A stretch of 16,078 nt of DNA from DATGLW01 sp035293965 (GTDB lineage: Bacteria; Actinomycetota; Acidimicrobiia; Acidimicrobiales; RAAP-2): contig DATGLW010000072.1 of assembly GCA_035293965.1 (NCBI GenBank), positions 1 to 16,078 of the forward strand, written 5' to 3'. Below, one piece after another: positions 5,889 to 11,418 of the stretch. The first letter of the stretch is position 1, and the number at the start of each line of letters is the position of its first letter. The notes below the pieces were generated by a model, which was not told the origin of the DNA, made no database searches, and saw only the letters and a list, made by a program, of their open reading frames with translations. A program made the translations under genes and the position numbers.

Positions 5889-7082
5889 TCATCCCTCCTT
5901 CCAGAGGGAGCGGATCGCCGCCCGCCGCTCCCGGCGGTCCTTGCCGCGGAGGTCAACGTGGCCGTGCTCCGTCACGATCACGTCCACGTCGTGCGCAGGC
6001 GTGCTGACGGGTGCCGACAGGCGCTCGACGAGCGTGCTGCACCCTGCGGCGGACGAGCGCAGGGCCACCACGCTCAGTCCCCCGGGCGAGCTCGTGGCGG
6101 CGAAGCTGAAGTCGGGATGCCCGCCGGCGGAGGCGATGGCGGCGCCTCCGACGGACTCGACGTTCACCTGGCCGTCGAGGTCGACCTCGAGAGCCGTGTT
6201 CACCGACACGAACGCTGTCGCGCGGGCGAGGCGCGACACGTCGTGGGTCGTCTCGACGCCGTGCAGGAGCCGCTGCCCCCGCGCCCACTCGTAGAGGACG
6301 TCGCTACCTGCGAGGTAGGCGGCCATCGGGTGGGGGAGGAGGAGCCCGCGCTGGGCCAGGGCGACGACGCCGTCGCTCAGGATCCCCGAGTCCACCACCA
6401 CCGGCACCTCGAGGGCTTCCAGCACCGCCCGCCCGATCGAGCCGGGGCCGAACTGCAGGCGGGCACCCGCCGGCACGAGGGCAGCCACCCGTTCGCCGAT
6501 CAAGCGGTCGACGTCTCCCGGTTCGCCCCATTCGACGGCGACCGGCGGCGACGCGTCGGCATCGACCACCCACAGGGACTCCTCGGGCAGGGAAGGACCC
6601 GCGTCGGCCACCGGCAGGGCCGGCCGCTCGATACCGGCGAGGACAGCGCCTGCGGCGGCGGCGGCCCGCAGCCAGGAGACCTCCGTGGTGAAGTGCGCAG
6701 CGCGTCCGCGCCGCCCGAACGAGGTCACCAGCACGTCGGGCCGGAGGTGCGCCAGGAGCGCCGGCACGGCGCCCAGGCGCACAGGGAGCTGGCGGACCTC
6801 CCCCCGCTCGACCCGGCCCCGGGCGCCGTAGCCTCCGAGGAACGTCCGCACCGACTTGAACGCCGACGTGTCTAGCCCGTCGAGGGAGCCCAGGCACCAG
6901 CCGAGCAGCAGGTGCACGTCACCCGCGGCGCGGGCCGCTGCCGACAGCCGCGGGAGGATCGAGGTCGGCATGCCGGCGCCGTCCGACAGGGCCACCGTCG
7001 ATCCGGGTCGGATCAGGTCCTCGAGTGCCGCACGCCGGCGCATTCCCCGGGGCGCCGGCGTGGGCCCCGCCCGGCCGGTCAC
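5889..7082 (-). CDS. Acetyl-CoA hydrolase / CoA-transferase family protein, catalytic Glu apparently absent
   Basis: A 397-residue member of the acetyl-CoA hydrolase/transferase family (4-hydroxybutyrate CoA-transferase-like). The C-terminal domain is clear: 'FVSVNTALEVDLDGQVNVESV' (291-311), a Gly-rich 'SAGGHPDFSFAATSSPGGLSVVAL' (318-341), 'APVSTPAHDVDVIVTEHGHVDLRGK' (357-381) and a final 'RRERRAAI'. It stops about 20-30 residues earlier than many homologues. In transferases of this family the acyl-accepting Glu lies in 'HTE(M)(I/F)SDG'; the matching stretch here is 'VVVDSGILSDGVVAL' (228-242), placing Gly233 at that position by eye. GPGSIG (212-217) keeps the upstream glycine loop. The enzyme may therefore not work by the usual glutamyl-CoA route. 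GTG 7082 is chosen because it overlaps the upstream stop (GTGA); ATG 7043 is a shorter option without a good ribosome binding site. Confidence 0.85.
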   Translation of the reverse strand: MTGRAGPTPAPRGMRRRAALEDLIRPGSTVALSDGAGMPTSILPRLSAAARAAGDVHLLLGWCLGSLDGLDTSAFKSVRTFLGGYGARGRVERGEVRQLPVRLGAVPALLAHLRPDVLVTSFGRRGRAAHFTTEVSWLRAAAAAGAVLAGIERPALPVADAGPSLPEESLWVVDADASPPVAVEWGEPGDVDRLIGERVAALVPAGARLQFGPGSIGRAVLEALEVPVVVDSGILSDGVVALAQRGLLLPHPMAAYLAGSDVLYEWARGQRLLHGVETTHDVSRLARATAFVSVNTALEVDLDGQVNVESVGGAAIASAGGHPDFSFAATSSPGGLSVVALRSSAAGCSTLVERLSAPVSTPAHDVDVIVTEHGHVDLRGKDRRERRAAIRSLWKEG

Positions 7083-7510
7083 ACGAGCTTGTCCAGTTCG
7101 GCCTGGGCGATGGCCAGCAGCTCGTCGCGCGCGCGCTGCTGCTCCCGCTGCCGGTCAGCTGCTGCTTCGAGGTCGCGCAGGTAGGCCGCGTACTGGTCGT
7201 TGGCGTACGCGACCAGCTTCTGGAGGTACGTGTGCCCGGCTGCGTAGTCGCCGGGCGGGAGGGCCCAGGTGATCGTGGCACCCTCGAGGCGCGGGGGCGG
7301 CAGGTGCGTGAAGGTCAGCGTGCCCTCCCCGTGGGACATGGGGACGTTCTCGAAGATCTTCCGCCATCCCGAGTCGAGGTGGTCGGGCTGCCCGTCGAGC
7401 CCCCATTCGATCACGGTCAGGTGGTCCTTCACGTCGACCGCCTTGGGTCGCCCGAGCGTCACGGGCACCCAGTCGAACCCCGGGCCGTCGTCTGCGTCGC
7501 TCATGGGCAT
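7079..7510 (-). CDS. Conserved-looking protein of unknown function, coupled to the CoA-transferase-like gene (143 aa)
   Basis: I do not recognise this family. The 143-residue product is soluble, with no signal peptide or membrane segment. Residues 1-95 look like a compact mixed alpha/beta domain ('FDWVPVTLGRPKAVDVKDHL', 'TVIEWGLDGQPDHLDSGWRK', 'GTLTFTHLPPPRLEGATITW'), followed by 'YLQKLVAYANDQYAAYLRDL' and a charged Glu/Arg/Gln/Ala-rich helix to the end, likely coiled coil. ATG 7510 is preferred to ATG 7504 because AAGGGGA lies 5 nt upstream. Its TGA overlaps the GTG start of the CoA-transferase-like gene by 4 nt, so the two are very probably translated together and may act in one complex or pathway; this is inference from the junction. 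It is divergent from the GWW-motif gene at 7797. Confidence 0.72.
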   Translation of the reverse strand: MPMSDADDGPGFDWVPVTLGRPKAVDVKDHLTVIEWGLDGQPDHLDSGWRKIFENVPMSHGEGTLTFTHLPPPRLEGATITWALPPGDYAAGHTYLQKLVAYANDQYAAYLRDLEAAADRQREQQRARDELLAIAQAELDKLV

Positions 7511-7691
7511 GCCCGTCCCCTTCGACCGCCTCCCACGAGGGGTGAGCCGGTCGGTCGGTGCGTCCTCATCGGGGTCCGCCGCGGGCCCGCCACCGGCACG
7601 CCCTGGCGGGCTCCTACCGGCACGCGCCCCAGGCTTCACCGCACGTGCACGCCCCCGAGTCCGGTTGCGTGGCCCCTATTCTGCCGCACGC

Positions 7692-7723
7692 CGGGGCCGG
7701 CTTCACACGTGCGTCCGGCCCCG
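7692..7723. repeat. 9-nt perfect GC-rich inverted repeat in the divergent gap
   Basis: CGGGGCCGG (7692-7700) and CCGGCCCCG (7715-7723) are perfect reverse complements around a 14-nt spacer. It lies in the 286-nt divergent region 7511-7796 and abuts the next inverted repeat at 7722-7737. It could form a strong hairpin or bind a dimeric regulator. The rest of this region also holds a direct repeat ACCGGCACGC (7592-7601 and 7617-7626) and shows no supportable gene. Confidence 0.5.
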
Positions 7724-7737
7724 ATCCGCTCGGATCG
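7722..7737. promoter_or_regulatory. Operator-like 16-nt palindrome before the GWW-motif gene
   Basis: CGATCCG-CT-CGGATCG is a perfect 7-nt inverted repeat with a 2-nt centre, the usual form of a TetR/MarR/HTH dimer site. It lies 11 nt upstream of TAGCCT (7749-7754), a possible TANNNT -10 for the plus-strand gene starting at 7797. No regulator gene adjoins it. The role is inferred from shape and position. Confidence 0.4.
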
Positions 7738-7796
7738 ATGCCAGGGGTTAGCCTGAGGCGGCCCCCTGCCGGCGACGACCACCTTGCGAGCATCCC

Positions 7797-8348
7797 GTGG
7801 ACGACGAGCCGCCCGTACCCTGGACCATGCGCGAAGCCCTGGGCGGCCCGGGCTGGTGGCTCGGTCCCGACGGCCGGTGGTACCCGCCCGAGCAACGCTC
7901 GGCGCAGCAGGGCGACGTGGTCACCATGCGCGCCTCGCTGGGCGGCCCGGGCTGGTGGCTCGCTCCCGACGGCCGGTGGCACGCGCCCGACGACGAGCCC
8001 GATCGCCCGGACCATGGCCGGCACGCCGCCGCGGGCAGCGAGCCCGGTGACGCCGCCGCGGGCAGCGAGCCCGGTGACGGCGACGCGGGCAGCGAGCCCG
8101 GTGACGGCGACGCGGGCAGCGAGCCCGGTGACGCCTCGGCCGGCGGGCAACGTGCAGGTGGACCGTCCGGTGCCGCTGTACCCGACGTCGGGAATGCCGC
8201 CGCCCCCCGTCCGAGCCGTGGACTGGGCAGGCTCCTCCCGTGGCGGAGGGCATCACAGCGTGCGGCGCGGCGAGGAGACCGTCAGGTGCACGGATCGAAG
8301 GGTGCCGGGGGCAGCCATGGCGGCGCGGCCGCGGCGTGCCGTTCGTAG
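7797..8348 (+). CDS. GWW-motif (DUF2510-like) repeat protein of unknown function
   Basis: A 183-residue product with two copies of a Trp-rich motif: 'GGPGWWLGPDGRWYPPE' (16-32) and 'GGPGWWLAPDGRWHAPD' (49-65). This actinobacterial motif resembles DUF2510 and usually sits at the cytoplasmic end of low-complexity or membrane proteins; its function is unknown. The copies are 33 codons apart and nearly identical in DNA. Four copies of 'AGSEPGD' plus two residues follow (27-nt DNA repeats), then a Gly/Ala/Arg-rich tail with no membrane helix. Start is uncertain: GTG 7797 gives 183 aa but has no clear ribosome binding site; ATG 7827 follows TACCCT by 5 nt and could be a leaderless start. Third-position G/C is very high through the repeats, then drops in this frame after about 8138 and is higher in the +1 frame, so the tail may be misread or frameshifted. 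The last 67 nt overlap the 3' end of the convergent patatin gene. Confidence 0.68.
   Translation: MDDEPPVPWTMREALGGPGWWLGPDGRWYPPEQRSAQQGDVVTMRASLGGPGWWLAPDGRWHAPDDEPDRPDHGRHAAAGSEPGDAAAGSEPGDGDAGSEPGDGDAGSEPGDASAGGQRAGGPSGAAVPDVGNAAAPRPSRGLGRLLPWRRASQRAARRGDRQVHGSKGAGGSHGGAAAACRS
7827..7992 (+). repeat. 99-nt-period internal duplication encoding the two GWW motifs
   Basis: The segment beginning ATGCGCGAAGCCCTGGGCGG at 7827 recurs with few changes at 7926 (ATGCGCGCCTCGCTGGGCGG), and similarity runs for about 66 nt in each copy. Both copies begin with ATG preceded by ACC. It is an in-frame segmental duplication within one gene. Confidence 0.85.
8031..8138 (+). repeat. Four tandem copies of a 27-nt unit
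   Basis: GCGGGCAGCGAGCCCGGTGAC starts at 8031, 8058, 8085 and 8112, each followed by a 6-nt variable end (GCCGCC, GGCGAC, GGCGAC, GCCTCG). In the GWW gene the unit reads AGSEPGD plus two residues. Because the unit is 9 codons, copy-number change keeps the frame. It is a minisatellite, not a CRISPR array (no spacers). Confidence 0.9.
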
Positions 8349-9757
8349 CCACTCCACCAGCTGCCGTCGCCGGGCAACCCGGCGAAGCCGAGCTTCTCCC
8401 GGGCCCGGAGCGCCTCGCGCACCTGGCGCTTCAGCTCGAGCAGCCGCGACCATCCCTCGGCCGGAGGTCGGCGCGAGGCCCACAGCTCTTCCTCCAGGTA
8501 CCACGCGGCCACCCGCGCCGTCACGATCGCGTCGGAGGTTCCGGATGCGGCCCGCCGCGTGCGCTCGTCCGCCTCGGTCATGATGTCGGCGGCTCTGAGC
8601 CAGCCGTAGTCCATGTCGATGCGGAGGAGCCCACCGGCGACCTCGAAAGGCCCGACGACGTCCACCGTCGGGTCGATGACGGTCAGCGAGGCGCCCGGCG
8701 GCAGCGGCGAGGCCAGATCTGCTCGCTGGCGGTCGGCCAGCGTGATGGCGCCGACTGCCCGGACAAGGACCTCGACCGCGTTCGCCTGCGAGTAGTCGCG
8801 TTGCTCGGCGGGGAGGTCGAGGGGCACGGCGACGATGGCGATGACCCGCTGCGCACCGAGCCGCAGGGCGGCGTCGACCGGTACGTTCCTGAGGAGGCCT
8901 CCGTCGACGTAGTCGTCGTCGGCGAGCGGGCGCGGCGGGAAGACCGCGGGCACGCTGGCGGAGGCCAGCACGGCCTCGATCACGTCCACGGGGCCGCAGC
9001 CGGCTCCGCTCACGGGCGTGCAGGCGTCCTCTTCGACGATCGTCCCCTGACCGGTCACGTAGCGCAGCCTGCCTGCACGGAGCGCAGTGACCGCTACCCG
9101 GAAGTCGAGGCCCGGGCGAGCCAGCAGGGCCGGGTCGACGGCCCGGGCCCCCTCGGGGCCGCGCCCCCGGAGCGCGGCGGCGAGCGGGTCGAGGGTGAGC
9201 ATCGAGCCGCCGCCACGGCCACCTCTGACGACCCGTGCCACCCGGGGCAGCGCGAGCGCGGTGCCGAGCAGTGCTCGTGCTGCGCGCAGCCGACGGCTGC
9301 CCGGAATTCTCGAACGGCCGTCGACTGCCCGATCAGCCGGCCGCGCCGGCCGGGTCCAGTCGGTCAGGACGCGGTCGACCATGGCCCCGACCGGCGTCCG
9401 GCGGAGTGCCCGGACCCAGGGCTGGGAGCCGAAGAGCAGGGAGCTGTGGGTGAGAGCGAGCAGCTCCGCTTCGAGGTCACGGACCCGCTCGGCGAACTCC
9501 TCCGGTGTACGTGCCTGGCTGATGACTGCTCCGGCGATCGCACCTGCGGAGGCAGCGGTCACGACGTCGGGAAGGATGGCCCGCTCTTCGACCAGGTACC
9601 GCAGGGCGCCCGCCTCGAACGCCCCCTTGGCGCCGCCGCCGGCGAGCACGAAGGCCGTCCGCGGACGGGTCCCATCCCTCGCGCGAGGCGGCGCACCTGG
9701 TCCGTCGGCACCGGCGTCGGTGCCGGGACCGTCCACGGTCTTCTCGCGCGCGCTCAC
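8282..9757 (-). CDS. Patatin-like phospholipase family protein
   Basis: A 491-residue cytoplasmic or membrane-peripheral serine hydrolase of the patatin / RssA-like family, expected to hydrolyse acyl esters of lipids with a Ser-Asp dyad. The oxyanion loop is GGGAKG (40-45). The nucleophile elbow reads 'TAASAGAIAGAV' (67-78), with Ser70 in place; the usual G-x-S-x-G is A-x-S-x-G here. The Asp motif is 'YVDGGLLRNVPVDAAL' (283-298; Asp285). Between Ser and Asp is an Arg/Ala-rich insertion (about 135-185), and about 190 residues follow the DGG motif, longer than minimal patatins. GTG 9757 is chosen: it follows the thiS stop by 16 nt and GAGGGCGG overlaps that stop. The frame stays open upstream, inside thiS, without homology. 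Its place after thiS suggests co-transcription with the thiazole genes. Confidence 0.9.
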   Translation of the reverse strand: MSAREKTVDGPGTDAGADGPGAPPRARDGTRPRTAFVLAGGGAKGAFEAGALRYLVEERAILPDVVTAASAGAIAGAVISQARTPEEFAERVRDLEAELLALTHSSLLFGSQPWVRALRRTPVGAMVDRVLTDWTRPARPADRAVDGRSRIPGSRRLRAARALLGTALALPRVARVVRGGRGGGSMLTLDPLAAALRGRGPEGARAVDPALLARPGLDFRVAVTALRAGRLRYVTGQGTIVEEDACTPVSGAGCGPVDVIEAVLASASVPAVFPPRPLADDDYVDGGLLRNVPVDAALRLGAQRVIAIVAVPLDLPAEQRDYSQANAVEVLVRAVGAITLADRQRADLASPLPPGASLTVIDPTVDVVGPFEVAGGLLRIDMDYGWLRAADIMTEADERTRRAASGTSDAIVTARVAAWYLEEELWASRRPPAEGWSRLLELKRQVREALRAREKLGFAGLPGDGSWWSGYERHAAAAPPWLPPAPFDPCT

Positions 9758-9773
9758 GAGGCGGGCACCGCCC

Positions 9774-10049
9774 TCACCCCCCTGCGGCGGCGGTGACGAT
9801 CTCGACCGCTGCCCCGTCGGCCACTTCCCGCGCGGCCCACTCGGAACGGGAAACGATCTGGCCGTCGACCGCGACCGCCACGCCCCCCGCGGCGCCCCAG
9901 TAGCGCTCGACGAGGTCGCGCACGGTGGTGCCGGCCGGCAGCACCACCGTGCTGCCGTTGACCGCGACGCTGACCGTGGTGCGCGCGGTTCCCTCCGGCG
10001 CGTCGGTCGGGCCACGTGGCGCCCCGCCACCTTGAGCCGGCGCGCTCAT
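9774..10049 (-). CDS. thiS: Sulfur carrier protein ThiS
   Basis: A 91-residue ubiquitin-like sulfur carrier for thiazole phosphate synthesis. The core begins at about residue 25 ('TVSVAVNGSTVVLPAGTTVRDLVERYW') and continues 'GGVAVAVDGQIVSRSEWA', then 'EVADGAAVEIVTAAAGG', ending in the required C-terminal Gly-Gly that is adenylated and converted to a thiocarboxylate. The length beyond the usual 65-70 residues is a Pro/Gly-rich N-terminal extension of about 24 residues; a later GTG start (near residue 26) would remove it. The ATG at 10049 overlaps the thiO stop by 4 nt (ATGA), indicating translational coupling. ThiG, the usual downstream partner, is not next to it; a patatin gene follows. Confidence 0.92.
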   Translation of the reverse strand: MSAPAQGGGAPRGPTDAPEGTARTTVSVAVNGSTVVLPAGTTVRDLVERYWGAAGGVAVAVDGQIVSRSEWAAREVADGAAVEIVTAAAGG

Positions 10050-11191
10050 CGGCCCGCCCCGAGGGCCGCGGCCCGGTCGGGGGCGAAGGGCGCCAGCGCC
10101 TCGGGCACCTGGTTGCCGGTCAGGAGGGCCGCCAGCGCCTCGGCAGTGATCGGCGCGAGCAGGATCCCGTTGCGGTAGTGACCGGCAGCGACGGCGAGGC
10201 CCTCCATGTGCGTCCAGCCGACGAACGGCCCGTTGTCGGGCGAACCTGGGCGGAGCCCGGCGCTGCACTCGTCAAGCTCGAGCTCGTCGACGCCGGGAAC
10301 GAGCGCTCGCGCGTCGTCGAGGAGCGCGTGGACAGCGCCGGCCTGCACGGACCGGTCGAACCCCCGCTCCTCGACGGTGGCGCCGACCACGAGCGACCCG
10401 TCGGCCCGGGGCACGAGGTAGCAGGGACGCCCGTGCACCAGCCCCCGCACGCTGCGATCCAGCAGCGCCCGGTCGGGGTCGCCGCGCAGGCGGACGACAT
10501 GGCCCTTCACCGGACGGATCGGCGGGAGCACGCCCGCGGGCACCCCGGCGACGAGGGACGACTCGCACCCCGCGGCCACCACCACCGCTCGGGCTCGAAC
10601 CCCGGAGCCATCGCGCAAGCGCACCCCGGCGGCTGCGCCCGAGCGCGTCCGCTCGACGGCGGTGACCGCCGTCCGGACCAGGCGCACCCCCACGCGATCA
10701 CACGCCGTCGAGAGGGCCTCCACCAGCAGCCGGTTGTCGACCTGGTGGTCGCCGGGGATGTCGACACCGCCCCGGATGCCAGGTGCGAGCGCCGGGACCA
10801 GGGCCCGGCACTCGCTCGCCGACAGCCGGGTCGCCTCCAGCCCCAGCTCGTGCTGGAAGCGCAGCAGCTGGCCGAGGACGGCCTGGTCGGAGGCGTCGAG
10901 GGCGACGGCGACGGCGCCGCAGCGCCGGTACCCGACGGGCCGGCCGCTGGCCGACTCGAGGGCAGCGGCAAACGCCTCCCACCGTCCGGCCGCGGCCACG
11001 AGCAACCTGACCAGTATCTCCTCGCCGAAATGCGCTTCGCTGACCGGCGCCAGGAGCCCGGCGGCGACCCAGGAGGCGCCCCGGCCAGGTGCCGGGTCGG
11101 CGACCGCAACCTGGAGGCCCGCCCGTGCAGCGGCCCACGCACCCGAGAGGCCGATCACGCCGCCGCCCACGAACACCGCGTCGAGCACCAC
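10046..11191 (-). CDS. thiO: Glycine oxidase ThiO
   Basis: A 381-residue FAD-dependent DAO-family oxidase that turns glycine into iminoacetic acid (dehydroglycine) for the thiazole ring of thiamine. It has the dinucleotide motif 'FVGGGVIGLSGAWAAARAG' (7-25), an acidic end of strand two ('VAVADPAPGRG'), the ThiO signature 'GASWVAAGLLAP' (38-49), 'PVKGHVVRLRG' mid-protein and the conserved 'AGHYRNGILLAPITA' near residues 336-350. GTG 11191 is chosen because AGGA lies 8 nt upstream; a second GTG follows immediately at 11188. The open frame continues upstream into the gltB leader without homology. It is divergent from gltB, with 227 nt between start codons, and is coupled to thiS by a 4-nt overlap. 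Confidence 0.94.
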   Translation of the reverse strand: MVLDAVFVGGGVIGLSGAWAAARAGLQVAVADPAPGRGASWVAAGLLAPVSEAHFGEEILVRLLVAAAGRWEAFAAALESASGRPVGYRRCGAVAVALDASDQAVLGQLLRFQHELGLEATRLSASECRALVPALAPGIRGGVDIPGDHQVDNRLLVEALSTACDRVGVRLVRTAVTAVERTRSGAAAGVRLRDGSGVRARAVVVAAGCESSLVAGVPAGVLPPIRPVKGHVVRLRGDPDRALLDRSVRGLVHGRPCYLVPRADGSLVVGATVEERGFDRSVQAGAVHALLDDARALVPGVDELELDECSAGLRPGSPDNGPFVGWTHMEGLAVAAGHYRNGILLAPITAEALAALLTGNQVPEALAPFAPDRAAALGAGR

Positions 11192-11303
11192 CCCGACGAT
11201 CCTACGGGCGCGCTCCGGGCACCTCCCGATCGCGCGGGTCACTCGCCCGCCCGTCGCCGGACAGCGAGCTACCGACGATCGCCGAGGTGCTGCCGGGGCG
11301 GTG

Positions 11304-11309
11304 TAAGCT
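11304..11309 (+). promoter_or_regulatory. Probable -10 element of the gltB promoter
   Basis: GTGTAAGCT contains TAAGCT (TANNNT) directly preceded by TG. A transcript starting near 11316 would have a leader of about 100 nt before the gltB ATG. No consensus -35 is seen at 16-18 nt, so an activator or alternative sigma factor may be used. Confidence 0.4.
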
Positions 11310-11312
11310 GAA

Positions 11313-11360
11313 GGCGCTGTTCTGGGCCAGCGCCGTCCCGGGCGGCAGGAACCTCTTGCC
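11313..11360 (+). other. Candidate structured leader of gltB
   Basis: Two hairpins follow the putative -10: GGCGCTG (11313-11319) with CAGCGCC (11328-11334) around an 8-nt loop, and a 17-nt near-palindrome at 11344-11360 (GGCAGGAACCTCTTGCC; 7 pairs including one G-U, 3-nt loop). A GC-rich segment continues to about 11400. I do not match it by eye to a known riboswitch class. It may simply be an operator plus spacer. Confidence 0.35.
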
Positions 11361-11418
11361 ATCGCGAGACTGCCCGGCGGCGCCTCGACGTCGTCGGCGA
11401 ACAGACGGAAGGACGACC

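Noticed and set aside
5674..5892. Upstream extension of the SDR frame
   Set aside because: SDR homology begins at ATG 5673, which has a strong ribosome binding site; the extension is low complexity and would overlap the CoA-transferase-like stop.
8031..8138. Regular repeats as a CRISPR array
   Set aside because: The units are directly adjacent with only 6-nt variable ends, in frame with a gene; there are no spacers and no cas genes.
7614..8150. A minus-strand frame with repeated 'VTGLAAR' units
   Set aside because: It is the antisense reading of the 27-nt repeats; the plus-strand frame has the known GWW..DGRWYPP motif and very high third-position G/C.
8240..9796. A 518-codon plus-strand frame opposite the patatin gene
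   Set aside because: Antisense of a gene with intact patatin motifs; no recognisable domain.
9758..10030. Upstream extension of the patatin frame
   Set aside because: It runs through thiS in another frame and has only Arg/Ser/Pro-rich sequence; GTG 9757 sits correctly after the thiS stop.
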